DNA from: Janthinobacterium agaricidamnosum NBRC 102515 = DSM 9628
GTDB taxonomy: Bacteria > Pseudomonadota > Gammaproteobacteria > Burkholderiales > Burkholderiaceae_D
Assembly (NCBI RefSeq): GCF_000723165.1
Contig: NZ_HG322949.1
Span: 1,739,148 to 1,803,147 of the forward strand
Reading direction: 5' to 3'
Length of the DNA stretch: 64,000 bases
Shown one piece after another: positions 16,908-26,326 of this stretch. Both the position numbers and the translations under genes were made by a program. Within the stretch, counting starts at the first letter, position 1. Each line of letters opens with the position of its first letter. Below the pieces are notes generated by a model, which searched no databases, was not told the DNA's origin, and worked only from the letters and a program-made list of their open reading frames with translations.

Positions 16908-18920
16908 TTGAGCATAGCTAACGCACCAGGTAACGCCCCCCAGTTCATCCCGAAACGCATCAAGCCGACGGCCGAACAGATCGCGATCCAGACCGCGCAA
17001 AAGCGCGTGGTCCTGATCGACGCCAACGCCGGCGCCGCCAAGACCACCACGCTGGCGCTGCGCCTGGCCGAAGCGCTGTATCGCGGCCGCCAGCCTGAAC
17101 GCATGCTGGCGCTGGTGTTTACCCACGCCGCCCGGGTCGCGCTGCAACAGCGGCTGGCTGACATCGGCGTGGCCTTGCCGGTGATCAGGCGCCTGACGAT
17201 ACAGACCTTCGACGACTTTGCCCGGATTGTCTTGCTGAAAATCGAAAGGGCGGCCATGCCGGCCATCGACAACTATGAAGACTTGCGGCCGTACGCGTGG
17301 GAAGCGCTGGAAATCGTTGCTGAGAAATACGCTCATGTATACCCGTTGGAAATAGCCACCACCAACACCGCCATCGCCCAATTCCTGAAACTGCAATTGC
17401 GCACCAAGGCCAGGCTGGATTTCCATACCCCGGCCTTCGAAGAAAATCCGCTGCAAGACAATCTGGAATTGCTGGGCATGTCGCACACCAATTATTTGTG
17501 GATACGCGAATATGAACGGCTGCGCGGCAGCGATACCGGCGGCATCAACTTCCGCGCCCAGTTCGACGCCACTTTCGACCTGGTGCGTTTGCTCGACGAC
17601 GATCCGCTGCTGCGCCAGCAATTGCCGGAATTTCAGATCATCGTCGCCGATGAATTGCACGACTTGAACGAAGCGTCGTTCCGCTTCCTGACCATGTTGA
17701 TACGGCGCAGCAATGCATTTTTTTGCGGGGCAGGGGATAAGGATCAGGTCATCTACACCTGGTCGGGCGCCGACCACCAATTCCTGCGCGACCGTTTCGA
17801 ACAGGAATTTCCGGCCATGCAGCGTTACCCGCTGACTGCATCGTACCGCTATGGCCCGGAACTGGCGCAATCGGTCGGCTTGCTGAAACATAAAGCCAGC
17901 GTGTCGGCGCTGGCCCGCGGCACCCAGCTGGATGTCATGCATTACGATTACCTCGACCCGGCAGCTTGCGCGGCGCAATTGCTGGCCTCGCTGCAACAGT
18001 GGCTGGGCGATGGCCACAACTTCGGTTCGGTGGCGATCTTGCTGCGCGACCGCGACCAATCGATACGCGTCGAAAACGCTTTATTCCAGAACAATATCCC
18101 GTACACCTTCGTCGATATGCAAAGCTATTTGAGCAGCCAGGAAATCCTGATGATGCGCGGCCTGGTGGCGATTGCGCGCAAGGATTTACACAGCATCAAG
18201 AGCGCCCAGCGCCGGACCGAGATACTCGAAGCGCTGATCGTGTTCGCCGAAATTCCGTTTACCCGCGAAGAATTGCAGCAAGCCAAGACCGACGTCTCCA
18301 ACTACCCGGACTTGCTGGAAGGCTTCTTGAGCAATCAACTGGGCAAGTCGCACAACCAGGACAAGGCCGTGCTGACGCTGGCGGCGGTGGAGTATTTGCG
18401 CAATGCCGACGCGGCGGCATTGGCGGGGGAGGCGCTGCAACAGGTATTCCAATTGATGAAACTCGACGACACCGCGCGCCGCATCTATGTCGACCCGGCA
18501 CAGGCGCGCGTGGTGGCGCGTTCGATCGGCGGTTTTATCGCCGTGTGCAGCGAAGCGAAGATCGACCTGGCCGGCTTTTCAAGCTGGCTGGGTGTCATGG
18601 AAGACGGCCTGGCCGACATCAAAAAGCAACACAAAGTCACCATCGCCTGCATCGACCAGATCAAGGGACTGGAATACGGCCACGTCATCTTGCCCTATTT
18701 GAGCATCGATGAATTCCCGCGCAGCAAAACCGATCCGCTCGAAGAGGAAAACCGCTTTTACGTGGCGGTGACCCGCGCGCGGGACAGGCTGACGCTGCTG
18801 ACGCCGGCCGATGCGAGCCATCAAAGTCGTTATATCGCGGCGATGCAGATCGACAAGGCGGTGGGCAGCGGAACGCGCTTGCTGCGCAAGAACCAGGCGA
18901 GGACGGGTATTGCCGCGTAA
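16908..18920 (+). CDS. UvrD-like superfamily 1 helicase with atypical Walker A
   Basis: This 670-residue protein is an SF1A (UvrD/Rep-type) DNA helicase by its motifs. Motif I is ANAGAAKTTT (39-48), motif II is ADELHDLNE, motif IV-like is AASYRYGPELA/TASYRYG, motif V is DQIKGLEYGHVILPY and motif VI is FYVAVTRARDRL. The P-loop lacks the usual glycine before Lys45 (Ala44 instead) and motif II reads DELHD rather than DEAQD/DEFQD, so it belongs to a divergent subfamily. The start is TTG at 16908 after CAGGAAA. It lies 27 bases downstream of the SenA-like gene and may be co-transcribed. Its specific role in repair or replication is not known to me. Confidence 0.8.
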   Translation: MSIANAPGNAPQFIPKRIKPTAEQIAIQTAQKRVVLIDANAGAAKTTTLALRLAEALYRGRQPERMLALVFTHAARVALQQRLADIGVALPVIRRLTIQTFDDFARIVLLKIERAAMPAIDNYEDLRPYAWEALEIVAEKYAHVYPLEIATTNTAIAQFLKLQLRTKARLDFHTPAFEENPLQDNLELLGMSHTNYLWIREYERLRGSDTGGINFRAQFDATFDLVRLLDDDPLLRQQLPEFQIIVADELHDLNEASFRFLTMLIRRSNAFFCGAGDKDQVIYTWSGADHQFLRDRFEQEFPAMQRYPLTASYRYGPELAQSVGLLKHKASVSALARGTQLDVMHYDYLDPAACAAQLLASLQQWLGDGHNFGSVAILLRDRDQSIRVENALFQNNIPYTFVDMQSYLSSQEILMMRGLVAIARKDLHSIKSAQRRTEILEALIVFAEIPFTREELQQAKTDVSNYPDLLEGFLSNQLGKSHNQDKAVLTLAAVEYLRNADAAALAGEALQQVFQLMKLDDTARRIYVDPAQARVVARSIGGFIAVCSEAKIDLAGFSSWLGVMEDGLADIKKQHKVTIACIDQIKGLEYGHVILPYLSIDEFPRSKTDPLEEENRFYVAVTRARDRLTLLTPADASHQSRYIAAMQIDKAVGSGTRLLRKNQARTGIAA

Positions 18921-19069
18921 TCGGTAGTAGTTCAGGCTTGCACTGACAACAAGTACCGGAAGCAGCCGCTCACGGGCCATCCTGTGGCAGGCGTCACAGG
19001 ATAGACCAATGTTGCATTTTGGATTAGCCGGCCCCTGTCGGTTCGGTTGCGCTTCCGGTATGATTCGGC
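18921..19069. other. Intergenic region with a hairpin upstream of udk
   Basis: The segment contains a perfect CCTGTG / CACAGG pairing at about 18980-19001. A GTATGAT -10-like element lies about 10 bases before the udk ATG. No gene is seen in it. Confidence 0.4.
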
Positions 19070-19711
19070 ATGAATAAGATTTCTTTCCATCCGTTTGTGA
19101 TTGGTGTCGCTGGCGGCAGCGGCAGCGGCAAGTCAACGGTGTCCCAGCAAGTGCTGGCGTCGTTTGGCGCGGATATGGTCTCGGTCGTGATGCAGGACGA
19201 TTACTACTGCGACCAATCCCATCTCACCCCTGAAGTTCGCCGCCAGCAGAATTACGACCATCCGCAGGCTTTCGACTGGCCATTGCTGGTACAGCACGTC
19301 CAAGCCTTGCGCAATGGCGAAGCGATCGAGATGCCAGAGTACGACTTCACGCGCGACAACCGCTCCGACAGGACCATTCCAGTCAAGCCCGCCCCGGTGA
19401 TCGTGATCGAAGGCCTGTTTGCCTTGTATGACGCGGACTTGCGCAACATGATGTCGCTGAAGATCTTTGTCGACACCGCTTCCGACGTCCGCTTCATTCG
19501 CCGCATGCAAAGAGATATTACCGAACGCGGCCGCTCGGTGGAAAGCGTCGTCGGCCAGTATCTGGAAACAGTACGCCCGATGCACCAGCAATTCATCGAG
19601 CCAAGCAAGCGCCACGCCGATGTCATTATTCCGCATGGCGCAAATGGCCCGGCAGTCGATGTGATTACCACCAAGGTAGCGAGTGTTATCGGCCAGTTGA
19701 CGCGGCCCTGA
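19070..19711 (+). CDS. udk: Uridine/cytidine kinase
   Basis: Uridine kinase phosphorylates uridine or cytidine to the monophosphate in pyrimidine salvage. The P-loop GGSGSGKST sits at residues 15-23. The substrate region includes MQDDYY (about 42-47) and NYDHPQAFDWPLL (about 60-72), and R/D-rich lid residues occur in RRMQRDITERGR. The length of 213 residues is that of the family. The ATG at 19070 is preceded by a -10-like element only ten bases away, so the transcript may be nearly leaderless. The gene converges on a DUF2269-like gene with a strong hairpin between. Confidence 0.95.
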   Translation: MNKISFHPFVIGVAGGSGSGKSTVSQQVLASFGADMVSVVMQDDYYCDQSHLTPEVRRQQNYDHPQAFDWPLLVQHVQALRNGEAIEMPEYDFTRDNRSDRTIPVKPAPVIVIEGLFALYDADLRNMMSLKIFVDTASDVRFIRRMQRDITERGRSVESVVGQYLETVRPMHQQFIEPSKRHADVIIPHGANGPAVDVITTKVASVIGQLTRP

Positions 19712-19779
19712 TTTTATCGGATGCGTTATCCGATGAGCTGCGCTTATACCGGGCCGAGACGTGATAAAGCGGCATAAAG

Positions 19780-19808
19780 TCCAGGCCGCCACAGTGCGGC
19801 GGCCTGGA
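19780..19808. terminator. Bidirectional hairpin between udk and the DUF2269-like gene
   Basis: A perfect 11-bp stem (19780-19790 with 19798-19808, loop of seven) lies between two convergent genes. It is GC-rich but has only a weak T-rich tail on the minus side, so termination efficiency is uncertain. Confidence 0.55.
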
Positions 19809-19817
19809 TAGCCGGCT

Positions 19818-20255
19818 TTACGGCTTGGCGATCATCAGCCAGATCGATGCGGTCCAAAAGAAAAAGCCGGCGATATTGGCGTACAGCGCGACATTCGAGC
19901 GTTGCGGCAACAGCGGCGCCGTGCCGGCCACGGCGGCGGCCATCATGCGCTTCTGGAATGGCTCCAGTATCAGCGCGCCGTTGAGGATGGCCAGCACCAT
20001 CAGCACATAAGACGCCAGCAACCAAGTTGATCCATAACCGAAGGGCCGGGCAACGACCAGTCCCAGGATGATGCCCAGGATAATCGCGATGCGTCCCGCG
20101 ACATCCAGCTTGCCGACCGCCTTGAACGCCAGGCGGGCAAATTCGGCATGATTGCTGCGCGCTACGACGTGGCACACGGTGCCGTAGGAAATCAGCATGG
20201 TAAAACCCAGCACCATCGCCGTGACGTGTAAAAAGACCAGAACAGACATGAACAA
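19818..20255 (-). CDS. DUF2269-like integral membrane protein
   Basis: This 145-residue protein has four hydrophobic segments (about 5-25, 50-75, 80-100 and 120-142), which is the layout of the small DUF2269 (YoaI-type) membrane family. No catalytic motif is visible and function is unknown. It sits 88 bases downstream of an AraC-family regulator on the same strand and could be co-transcribed with it. The ATG at 20255 is the first of two closely spaced Met codons (MFMSVLV). Confidence 0.6.
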   Translation of the reverse strand: MFMSVLVFLHVTAMVLGFTMLISYGTVCHVVARSNHAEFARLAFKAVGKLDVAGRIAIILGIILGLVVARPFGYGSTWLLASYVLMVLAILNGALILEPFQKRMMAAAVAGTAPLLPQRSNVALYANIAGFFFWTASIWLMIAKP

Positions 20256-20343
20256 CCTTTCGATAAGGGGCGGGACGCCCGAAATCCGGATTGGATCATG
20301 CCGCTCGATTGTTTTCTTGCCTGTTCCTGCTAAACGTGCCGCT

Positions 20344-21237
20344 TCATGCTTTTGCTTGCACGCCGCGCCGGTAAGCGCCCGGGGTGATGCCGGTCAGGCG
20401 ATGAAAGGTGCGTGAAAAGTGTTGCGGATTAGTAAAGCCGCATAATAAACCGACTTCAATCACCGAATATTGCCGTTGCCGCAACAGTGTCTGGGCCTGG
20501 GTGATGCGCAGTTGCAGCACATATTGATGCGGCGTGGTCCGGAAGCTGGCCTGGAACAGCCGCGAAAAATGCGCCGGGCTGTAAGCGGCGCATGCCGCAA
20601 GGTCGGTCAATTGTATCGGCTGTGCCAGGTTGGCTTGTATAAAGTCGGTGATGCGCCGCATTTGCCAGGCCGGCAAACCGCCCGGGATTGCCGCTGCCGG
20701 CACGCGTACGCCATGCTGGCTGACCAGCCGCGCGCAGATGGCTTGCTCGATACCATCGGTAAACAGGCGGCCCGAGCTGTAGCCGCTGGCTTGTTCCAGC
20801 TGCAGCGTATGCATCAGCGCGGCCAGCATGTCGTCGCGGATGCCGGGTGCGGGCAGCGCTTCGAAGTCGCGGCCGTCGAGTAAAGCTGCCGAAGCTTGCG
20901 CCATGACGGCATCGTCCAGCGTGACGCTGATGAAATGGGCCGGTTCCAGCCACTGTATGCTTTCCTGGCACTGGCGCAGCGATAGCGCCAGCGAGCGCGC
21001 GACCAGCGGAATCCGCCTGACCGGCCCATTTTCCTGTGCATGCAGCATGGCGCCTGGACGCAGGAACATGGTCAGTACTTGCGGCTGGATCGCATGGCTT
21101 TGCCAGTCGCTTGTCGGCAACTGGTGCGTCTCGACCAGCAGTGTTGGCGATGGCGATGCCCGGCCGATCGGCTGCGCATTGAACAGCGGCGCTTCTATAC
21201 CATCGCGCAACGCGATGATGCGGGCGGTTTCAGTCAT
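20344..21237 (-). CDS. AraC-family transcriptional regulator
   Basis: This is a 297-residue regulator with an N-terminal ligand-sensing half of no clear similarity and a C-terminal pair of helix-turn-helix motifs (about 190-290). Landmarks are LTDLAACAAYSPAHFSRLF for the first helix-turn-helix and VIEVGLLCGFTNPQHFSRTF followed by GITPGAYRR for the second, all standard for AraC/XylS. The effector and target genes are unknown. The nearest target candidate is the downstream membrane protein. A terminator separates it from rhlE upstream. Confidence 0.88.
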   Translation of the reverse strand: MTETARIIALRDGIEAPLFNAQPIGRASPSPTLLVETHQLPTSDWQSHAIQPQVLTMFLRPGAMLHAQENGPVRRIPLVARSLALSLRQCQESIQWLEPAHFISVTLDDAVMAQASAALLDGRDFEALPAPGIRDDMLAALMHTLQLEQASGYSSGRLFTDGIEQAICARLVSQHGVRVPAAAIPGGLPAWQMRRITDFIQANLAQPIQLTDLAACAAYSPAHFSRLFQASFRTTPHQYVLQLRITQAQTLLRQRQYSVIEVGLLCGFTNPQHFSRTFHRLTGITPGAYRRGVQAKA

Positions 21238-21270
21238 CGTGTTGTTTCCTGGAAGCGGGACTCATCATGC

Positions 21271-21304
21271 AAAACGGCCACCAGATGAATCGGGTGGCCG
21301 TTTT
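21271..21304 (-). terminator. Rho-independent terminator of rhlE
   Basis: AAAACGGCCACC (21271-21282) pairs perfectly with GGTGGCCGTTTT (21293-21304). On the minus strand the stem ends in TTTT. It follows the rhlE stop by 36 bases and isolates the AraC gene from rhlE transcription. The symmetrical A/T ends could also act in the other direction. Confidence 0.8.
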
Positions 21305-21339
21305 CTTAAGACTTTACATTAATCAACGATAATCGAAGA

Positions 21340-22749
21340 TTAACGGTCGCCGTAGGTGCGGCGTGCGCCGTCGGTGCTGCGCGGGTTGGAGCCCTTGTAG
21401 CCGCCGCCGCTGCTTGGTGCGCCGTCTTTACGCGGTGCGCCTGGCTTGCTGAAAGTGCGTTGGCCGGTTGGCTTGGCGCCGCCACGGTTGTCGCCTGGTT
21501 TCCAGCTGCCTGGACGCGCGCTCGAACGTGGCGCCGATGCGGTCTTCTTAGGCTCGAAACCTTCGATGACGTTGACCGGAATCAGTTGCTTGGTGAAGCG
21601 CTCGATGCGTTTGACGTTCATGCCTTCGGCATGGTTGACCAGCGAAATGGCCAGGCCGTTACGGCCAGCGCGGCCGGTACGGCCGATGCGGTGGACGTAG
21701 TCTTCCGGGAATTTCGGCAAGTCGTAGTTGAAGACGTGGGTGATGGTTGGCACGTCGATACCGCGCGCGGCAACGTCGGTGGCAACCAGCACCTTGACCT
21801 GGCCGCGGCGCATGCCGTCCAGGGTGCGGTTACGCGCGCCCTGGTGCATATCGCCGTGCAAGGCGGCAGCCGAGAAGCCGGCGATGTTCAAGCGGTCGGC
21901 GATGGTGTCGGCGTCACGCTTGGTGGCGGTGAAGACCACGGCCTGGTCCAGCGTTTCGTCGCGCAGCAGGTGGTCCAGCAGGCGATTCTTGTGCGACAGG
22001 TCGTCGACAAAGTGGACGCGCTGGGTGATGTTTTCATGCTTGTTCGACGAGCTGGCGATCTGGATCACCAGCGGGTTCTTGGTGATGCGGCGCGCCATGT
22101 TGCCGACCACGCCATCCAGCGTTGCCGAGAACAGCATGGTTTGACGGCCTTCCGGGGTTGCTTCGACGATTTTCTCGATATCGTCGATAAAACCCATGTC
22201 CAGCATGCGGTCGGCTTCATCCAGCACCAGGATTTCCAGTTGCGAGAAGTCGATCTTGCCCGATTCCATGTGGTCGATCAGACGGCCTGGAGTCGCCACC
22301 AGAATCTCGGGATTCTTGGCCAGCAATTGCATTTGTTTAGGGTAAGGCATGCCACCGAGGATAGATACAGCCTTGATGCGGCGGATGCCGGTGCTGTATT
22401 TGTCGGTATTGGTGGTCACTTGCAAGGCCAGTTCGCGGGTCGGGGTCAACACCAGCATTTTTGGCTGGGCAGCCTTGAAACGTGGACGGTCGCCGCGAGC
22501 GCGGGCCGCTTGCATTTCCTGGTTCGGCGTTTTGCCGGCCGCGCCAGGCTCGATGCTGGCCAGCTTGTGCAGCGATGGCAGCATGAAGGCGGCGGTCTTG
22601 CCGGAACCGGTTTGCGACGAGACCAGCAAGTCGCGGCCTTCGATCGCGGCCGGTATCGCTTGCGATTGGACAGCGGTCGGCGCGGTATAGCCGGACTCGG
22701 TCAGGGCAGCGAGGATGGACGGATGCAGGCCTAAGGATTCAAAAGTCAT
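21340..22749 (-). CDS. rhlE: DEAD-box ATP-dependent RNA helicase RhlE
   Basis: This is an RNA helicase for ribosome assembly or RNA turnover. I chose the ATG at 22749 (MTFESLGLHPSIL), giving 469 residues and starting right at the Q motif, as in family members. Motifs in order are SSQTGSGKTAAF (I), PTRELALQV (Ia), LVLDEADRMLDMGF (II), SAT (III), VATDVAARGID (V) and HRIGRTGRAGR (VI). The C-terminal tail from about residue 395 is rich in Gly, Arg, Ser and Pro and probably binds RNA. A 7-bp stem lies in its leader at 22772-22795. The assignment to RhlE rather than another DEAD paralog is by overall likeness. Confidence 0.92.
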   Translation of the reverse strand: MTFESLGLHPSILAALTESGYTAPTAVQSQAIPAAIEGRDLLVSSQTGSGKTAAFMLPSLHKLASIEPGAAGKTPNQEMQAARARGDRPRFKAAQPKMLVLTPTRELALQVTTNTDKYSTGIRRIKAVSILGGMPYPKQMQLLAKNPEILVATPGRLIDHMESGKIDFSQLEILVLDEADRMLDMGFIDDIEKIVEATPEGRQTMLFSATLDGVVGNMARRITKNPLVIQIASSSNKHENITQRVHFVDDLSHKNRLLDHLLRDETLDQAVVFTATKRDADTIADRLNIAGFSAAALHGDMHQGARNRTLDGMRRGQVKVLVATDVAARGIDVPTITHVFNYDLPKFPEDYVHRIGRTGRAGRNGLAISLVNHAEGMNVKRIERFTKQLIPVNVIEGFEPKKTASAPRSSARPGSWKPGDNRGGAKPTGQRTFSKPGAPRKDGAPSSGGGYKGSNPRSTDGARRTYGDR

Positions 22750-23164
22750 TCTTTTTCTTTCGTGAAAATCAGCGTTCTTGCAAAAAGCAGAACGCAAAAT
22801 AGCAACGCCAACCAAAACGAAATGACTCAATAGAAAGAAATTTCGGCACAAAAGCTTTGCGCCGGGACGGTGTCAGGTGCGACACACAAGGCGGGAGGGC
22901 TTTATTCAGCGGCATCCTGTGGATGCGCTAAGGCTTGCGAAGCTGCTAGTTAATGCAGGCAACTGCAGTGTTGCAGCGCACAAGCGATACTATACCGTAT
23001 TTCCCCCGTCCTTGCATAGAAAAAATGTACTTTCTGTTAGCAAAAAGGGGAGAAACGCCGTGTAAAGCCTTGTGAGGAGGATTTTTGGCCTTGCAAGAAC
23101 ATCATGCAGACGTCGATTGCAAGGCCTGAGCAACCCCTGGGCAGCCAGGTGGCCGGTGCCAACC
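22750..23164. other. Intergenic region between rhlE and mltD
   Basis: These 415 bases hold the rhlE leader, including a GCGTTCT / AGAACGC stem at 22772-22795. They also hold a perfect 10-bp inverted repeat (GGCCTTGCAA at 23087-23096, TTGCAAGGCC at 23117-23126), which lies just past the mltD stop and may end its transcript although no T-run follows. A 62-codon plus-strand frame at 22877-23065 shows no recognisable features and is not called. Confidence 0.5.
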
Positions 23165-24574
23165 TTAGCGGTGCGCTTTGTGGTGGTTGTTGCTGCTGCC
23201 GCGCTGGATGCGTGGCTTGACCAGGGAGATCGGTCCTTTGCCGTTGCCTTTGGCCAGTTTGACGTTGCGCGACGAATGTTTTCTTTCCGGACGGTCGGCT
23301 TCGAACGCCATGGTGGCGTTGTCGGCGACTTCCGGCGCGATATCGACGTTCAGCGATGCCGAGGTTTTCGGCACCAGGATGGTCGAACCGGCTTTCAGGC
23401 TGGTACGTTGTGGAATGTTGTTGGCTTGGCGCAAGACGTCAGGCGTGGTGCCGAATCTCGACGCCAGCGTTTCAATCCGTTCGCGCGCGCTGGTGATCTT
23501 GTGCGTGGTCCAGGTCGACAGCGCATGGCCCCATTGCGCCAGGTTGGCGGTGAACTTGGCGGCATTTTCCTGCGGCAGCAAGATCTTGGTTTTTTCGCTG
23601 CCGGTGATGACCGGGCGATTAAATTGCGGATTCAGCGCCTTGAATTCGTCGAGCGACAATTCGGCCAGTTGCGCGGCGATGGTCAAGTCGATATCGCTGG
23701 TCTTGTCGACCGCCGTGAAATACGGCTGGTTGTCGACCGATTGCAGCGCGATGCCGTATTGGCCCGGATTGGCGATGATGTTCTTGACGGCTTGCAATTT
23801 CGGCACGTAGTTGCGCGTTTCGGCCGGCATCAGGTCGGCCAGGCTTTCGAAATCGGTTGGCTTGCCCAGCGACTGGTTTTTCTTGATCGCGCGCTGCACC
23901 GAGCCTTCGCCCCAGTTATACGCGGCCAAGGCCAGTTGCCAGTCGCCAAACATATCGTACAGGCGCTGCAGATAGGTCAGCGCCGCATCGGTCGACGCCA
24001 GCACGCCGCGGCGCTCGTCCTTGAACATGTTTTGCTTCAAATTGAAGTCGCGCCCGGTGGCTGGCACGAATTGCCACATGCCGGCCGCATTGGCGCTGGA
24101 AAATGCTTGCGGGTTGAAGGCCGACTCGATGAATGGCAGCAAGGCCAGTTCGGTCGGCATGCCGCGTTTTTCCAGTTCCTGCACCACATAATAGATGTAG
24201 CGCGACGCGCGCGCGGTGGTGCGGGCGATGTAGTCGGGACGGGCGGTGTACCAGGCGATATGCTTGGCGACCAGTTGATTGTCGATATCGGGAATCGCAT
24301 AACCGCTGCGGATGCGCGCCCAGACATCGCCGTCGTGCAAGCCATCAGGGCCGTCCGCCAGGTTTTTCAGCAGTTTGTCGGTCTTTTGCAGCCGGGTGTC
24401 CATGGTCGGCAGTTTTGCCGTGACCTGTGGCGCCATCGGGATCAACGTGGGAGCGCTGCTGCCTTGCGGCGTTGCAGCGAGTTCCGGACCGGATTCGTAA
24501 GCCTGGGAAAGCGCAGGAGCAAGGGCTAAAACAAGCGCGGCCAGGATCGTGGATTTAGGTGTGTTTTCGTGCAT
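23165..24574 (-). CDS. mltD: Membrane-bound lytic murein transglycosylase (MltD type)
   Basis: This enzyme cleaves peptidoglycan glycan strands with formation of 1,6-anhydro-muramic acid. The ATG at 24574 (MHENTPKS) gives 469 residues with a signal peptide ending near QAY (about residue 26). The SLT domain has the catalytic Glu in ALLPFIESAFNP, followed by AAGMWQFVPATGR and ALAAYNWGEGSV. One LysM-like peptidoglycan-binding repeat lies around LASRFGTTPDVLRQANN near residues 365-405. The protein ends in a basic His/Lys/Arg tail. E. coli MltD is a lipoprotein with two LysM repeats; here no lipobox Cys is obvious. Confidence 0.88.
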   Translation of the reverse strand: MHENTPKSTILAALVLALAPALSQAYESGPELAATPQGSSAPTLIPMAPQVTAKLPTMDTRLQKTDKLLKNLADGPDGLHDGDVWARIRSGYAIPDIDNQLVAKHIAWYTARPDYIARTTARASRYIYYVVQELEKRGMPTELALLPFIESAFNPQAFSSANAAGMWQFVPATGRDFNLKQNMFKDERRGVLASTDAALTYLQRLYDMFGDWQLALAAYNWGEGSVQRAIKKNQSLGKPTDFESLADLMPAETRNYVPKLQAVKNIIANPGQYGIALQSVDNQPYFTAVDKTSDIDLTIAAQLAELSLDEFKALNPQFNRPVITGSEKTKILLPQENAAKFTANLAQWGHALSTWTTHKITSARERIETLASRFGTTPDVLRQANNIPQRTSLKAGSTILVPKTSASLNVDIAPEVADNATMAFEADRPERKHSSRNVKLAKGNGKGPISLVKPRIQRGSSNNHHKAHR

Positions 24575-24965
24575 AGTGTTCCATTGTTGTCGTCGAAGAA
24601 ACATCGGACTGACCATGATTAAGCACGGAGTGTACGTATGACCGCACGCCTGAGTCAAGAATTATGTCCGCTGGATGACAGCTTTTTACGTTGATTCTTT
24701 TTGCTGATCATATGATTTTTACAAAAATAATTACCTGCAATAATTTCTTTTAAATCAGGATGTTGCCTCGAATTCGCTGCGATCAGGCTGTGCCGAATAT
24801 GCCGCGCCAAGTGAACCAGCATAGGCACATGCGATGAAACGGCAAGCCCGCGATCGATTCCGCATGAGCCTGCGCAAAAGTGCGTACAATTTGGCTTTGG
24901 CAGCTAAGGTATCACTTGTATACCCACCTGCAAGCTTTAGTAACAGCATCACTCACAGGAAATAA
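24575..24965. other. Divergent intergenic region between mltD and the DUF1415 gene
   Basis: These 391 bases include an AT-rich core (24690-24760) likely to contain the mltD promoter. TACAAT at 24885-24890 is a candidate -10 for the rightward DUF1415 gene. A minus-strand frame at 24755-24952 has no supporting features. No RNA structure is evident. Confidence 0.4.
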
Positions 24966-25553
24966 ATGCAAATGACTACCTCATCACGCGCCGCCGACCA
25001 CGACCACGATACCATCATCGCCAATACCGTCGCCTGGATGGAAAAGGCCGTGATCGGCTTGAACCTGTGCCCGTTCGCCAAGGCCGTGCATGTCAAAAAA
25101 CAAATTCGCTACGTGGTGTGCGACGCGACCACGCCGGAAGAATTGCTGGGCGTCTTGATGGATGAGCTGCAAACGCTGGCCGACAGCGATCCGGAACAGA
25201 TCGACACCACCATGCTGATGCATCCTTATGTGTTGAATGATTTCCTCGATTACAACGAATTCCTCGATGTGGCCGATAGCGCAGTGGAAGACATGCAATT
25301 GGATGGCGAGCTGCAGGTAGCCAGTTTCCATCCGCACTACCAGTTTGCCGATACCGATCCTGACGATATCGGCAATTACACCAACCGTGCGCCGTACCCG
25401 ACGCTGCATTTGCTGCGTGAAGACAGTATCGACCGCGCCGTCGAGGCGTTCCCGGAGGCATCGGATATTTTCGACAAAAATATCGACAAGCTGGAAGCGC
25501 TGGGCCACGAGGGCTGGGATAAACTCGGCATACCAAAGGTGCAATACGAATGA
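24966..25553 (+). CDS. DUF1415 family protein
   Basis: This 195-residue cytosolic protein matches the DUF1415 family as I recall it. The N-terminal WMEKAVIGLNLCPFAKAVHV and the central QVASFHPHYQFADT segments carry the conserved Cys, His and Asp residues that suggest a metal or redox site. Function is unknown. The ATG follows AGGA at good spacing. Its stop overlaps the start of the next gene by four bases (ATGA), so the two are translationally coupled. Confidence 0.8.
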   Translation: MQMTTSSRAADHDHDTIIANTVAWMEKAVIGLNLCPFAKAVHVKKQIRYVVCDATTPEELLGVLMDELQTLADSDPEQIDTTMLMHPYVLNDFLDYNEFLDVADSAVEDMQLDGELQVASFHPHYQFADTDPDDIGNYTNRAPYPTLHLLREDSIDRAVEAFPEASDIFDKNIDKLEALGHEGWDKLGIPKVQYE

Positions 25554-25738
25554 GCGACTTGCCTATCCGCCCGGACACGCCTTGCGTCGCAGTGTGCTCG
25601 ACCACTTTTGATGAAATCTGCCGCGGCTGCGGCCGCACGGTGGTCGAAGTGGCGCACTGGGTATCGATGACGCCGGAACAGAAGGAAATTGTCTGGCAGC
25701 GGATTACCGCACAGGGTTATCCGCGGCGTAATACATGA
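25550..25738 (+). CDS. DUF1289 family small protein (possible Fe-S or Zn protein)
   Basis: This 62-residue protein has the cysteine pattern of the DUF1289 family: CVAVC near the start, then CRGCGRT in mid protein and a conserved W in the following helix. The four Cys (residues about 11, 15, 24 and 27) could bind a metal. It overlaps the DUF1415 gene by four bases and is probably made from the same mRNA. The biochemical role is not established. Confidence 0.8.
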   Translation: MSDLPIRPDTPCVAVCSTTFDEICRGCGRTVVEVAHWVSMTPEQKEIVWQRITAQGYPRRNT

Positions 25739-25819
25739 CGTCTGATACATCACGTCATTGCCGGCCTGTGCCGGCATTAACGCCGGATGAGCGACAGTGC
25801 CGCCCATCCACGTCACTGA

Positions 25820-26326
25820 TTAATAACTACCGATAAAATCTTTTTTGCCGACATCCAGGCCGTTATGGCGCAGGATGTCGTAGGCGGTCGTCGCGTGGAA
25901 GAAGAAATGCGGCAGCGCGTAGTGGAACAGATAGGTCTGGCCAGTGAAATGCTTGATCTTTTCGCCGCTGCCGGTGGTGATCGGGCGGATCTCGCTGCCG
26001 TCGATGTCGGCTTGCGGCAAACCGTCGATGAAGGCGATGGTCTTGGCGATACGCGCTTTCAGTTCGGCAAAAGTTTGCTCGGTATCTTCATACGGCGGCA
26101 CGGCCACGCCGGCCAGACGCGCGCCGCAGCCCTTGGCGAAGTCGGTGGCGATCTGGATCTGGCGCACGAAGGGCAGCATGTCGGGGAATAAACGGAAATT
26201 CAACAGCGCGTTTGGATCGATTTTCTTTTCGGTCGCGTGGTTTTCAGCTTTTTCCAGAATCGCCGACAGGCTGTTCAGGATTTGTTTGAAGACGGGAATC
26301 GACGCGGAGTAAATGGACAGGGACAT
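25820..26326 (-). CDS. DUF1993 family protein
   Basis: This is a 168-residue all-helical protein of the DUF1993 family, starting at the ATG at 26326 (MSLSIYSASIPVF) behind AGGAAA. A conserved HYALPHFFFHATTAYDILRH segment near the C terminus contains clustered His residues typical of DinB-like four-helix folds. It converges on the DUF1289 gene. Function is unknown. Confidence 0.82.
   Translation of the reverse strand: MSLSIYSASIPVFKQILNSLSAILEKAENHATEKKIDPNALLNFRLFPDMLPFVRQIQIATDFAKGCGARLAGVAVPPYEDTEQTFAELKARIAKTIAFIDGLPQADIDGSEIRPITTGSGEKIKHFTGQTYLFHYALPHFFFHATTAYDILRHNGLDVGKKDFIGSY

Noticed and set aside
22877..23065. 62-residue plus-strand frame between rhlE and mltD
   Set aside because: No ribosome site, recognisable motif or hydrophobic pattern, and a composition typical of non-coding DNA.
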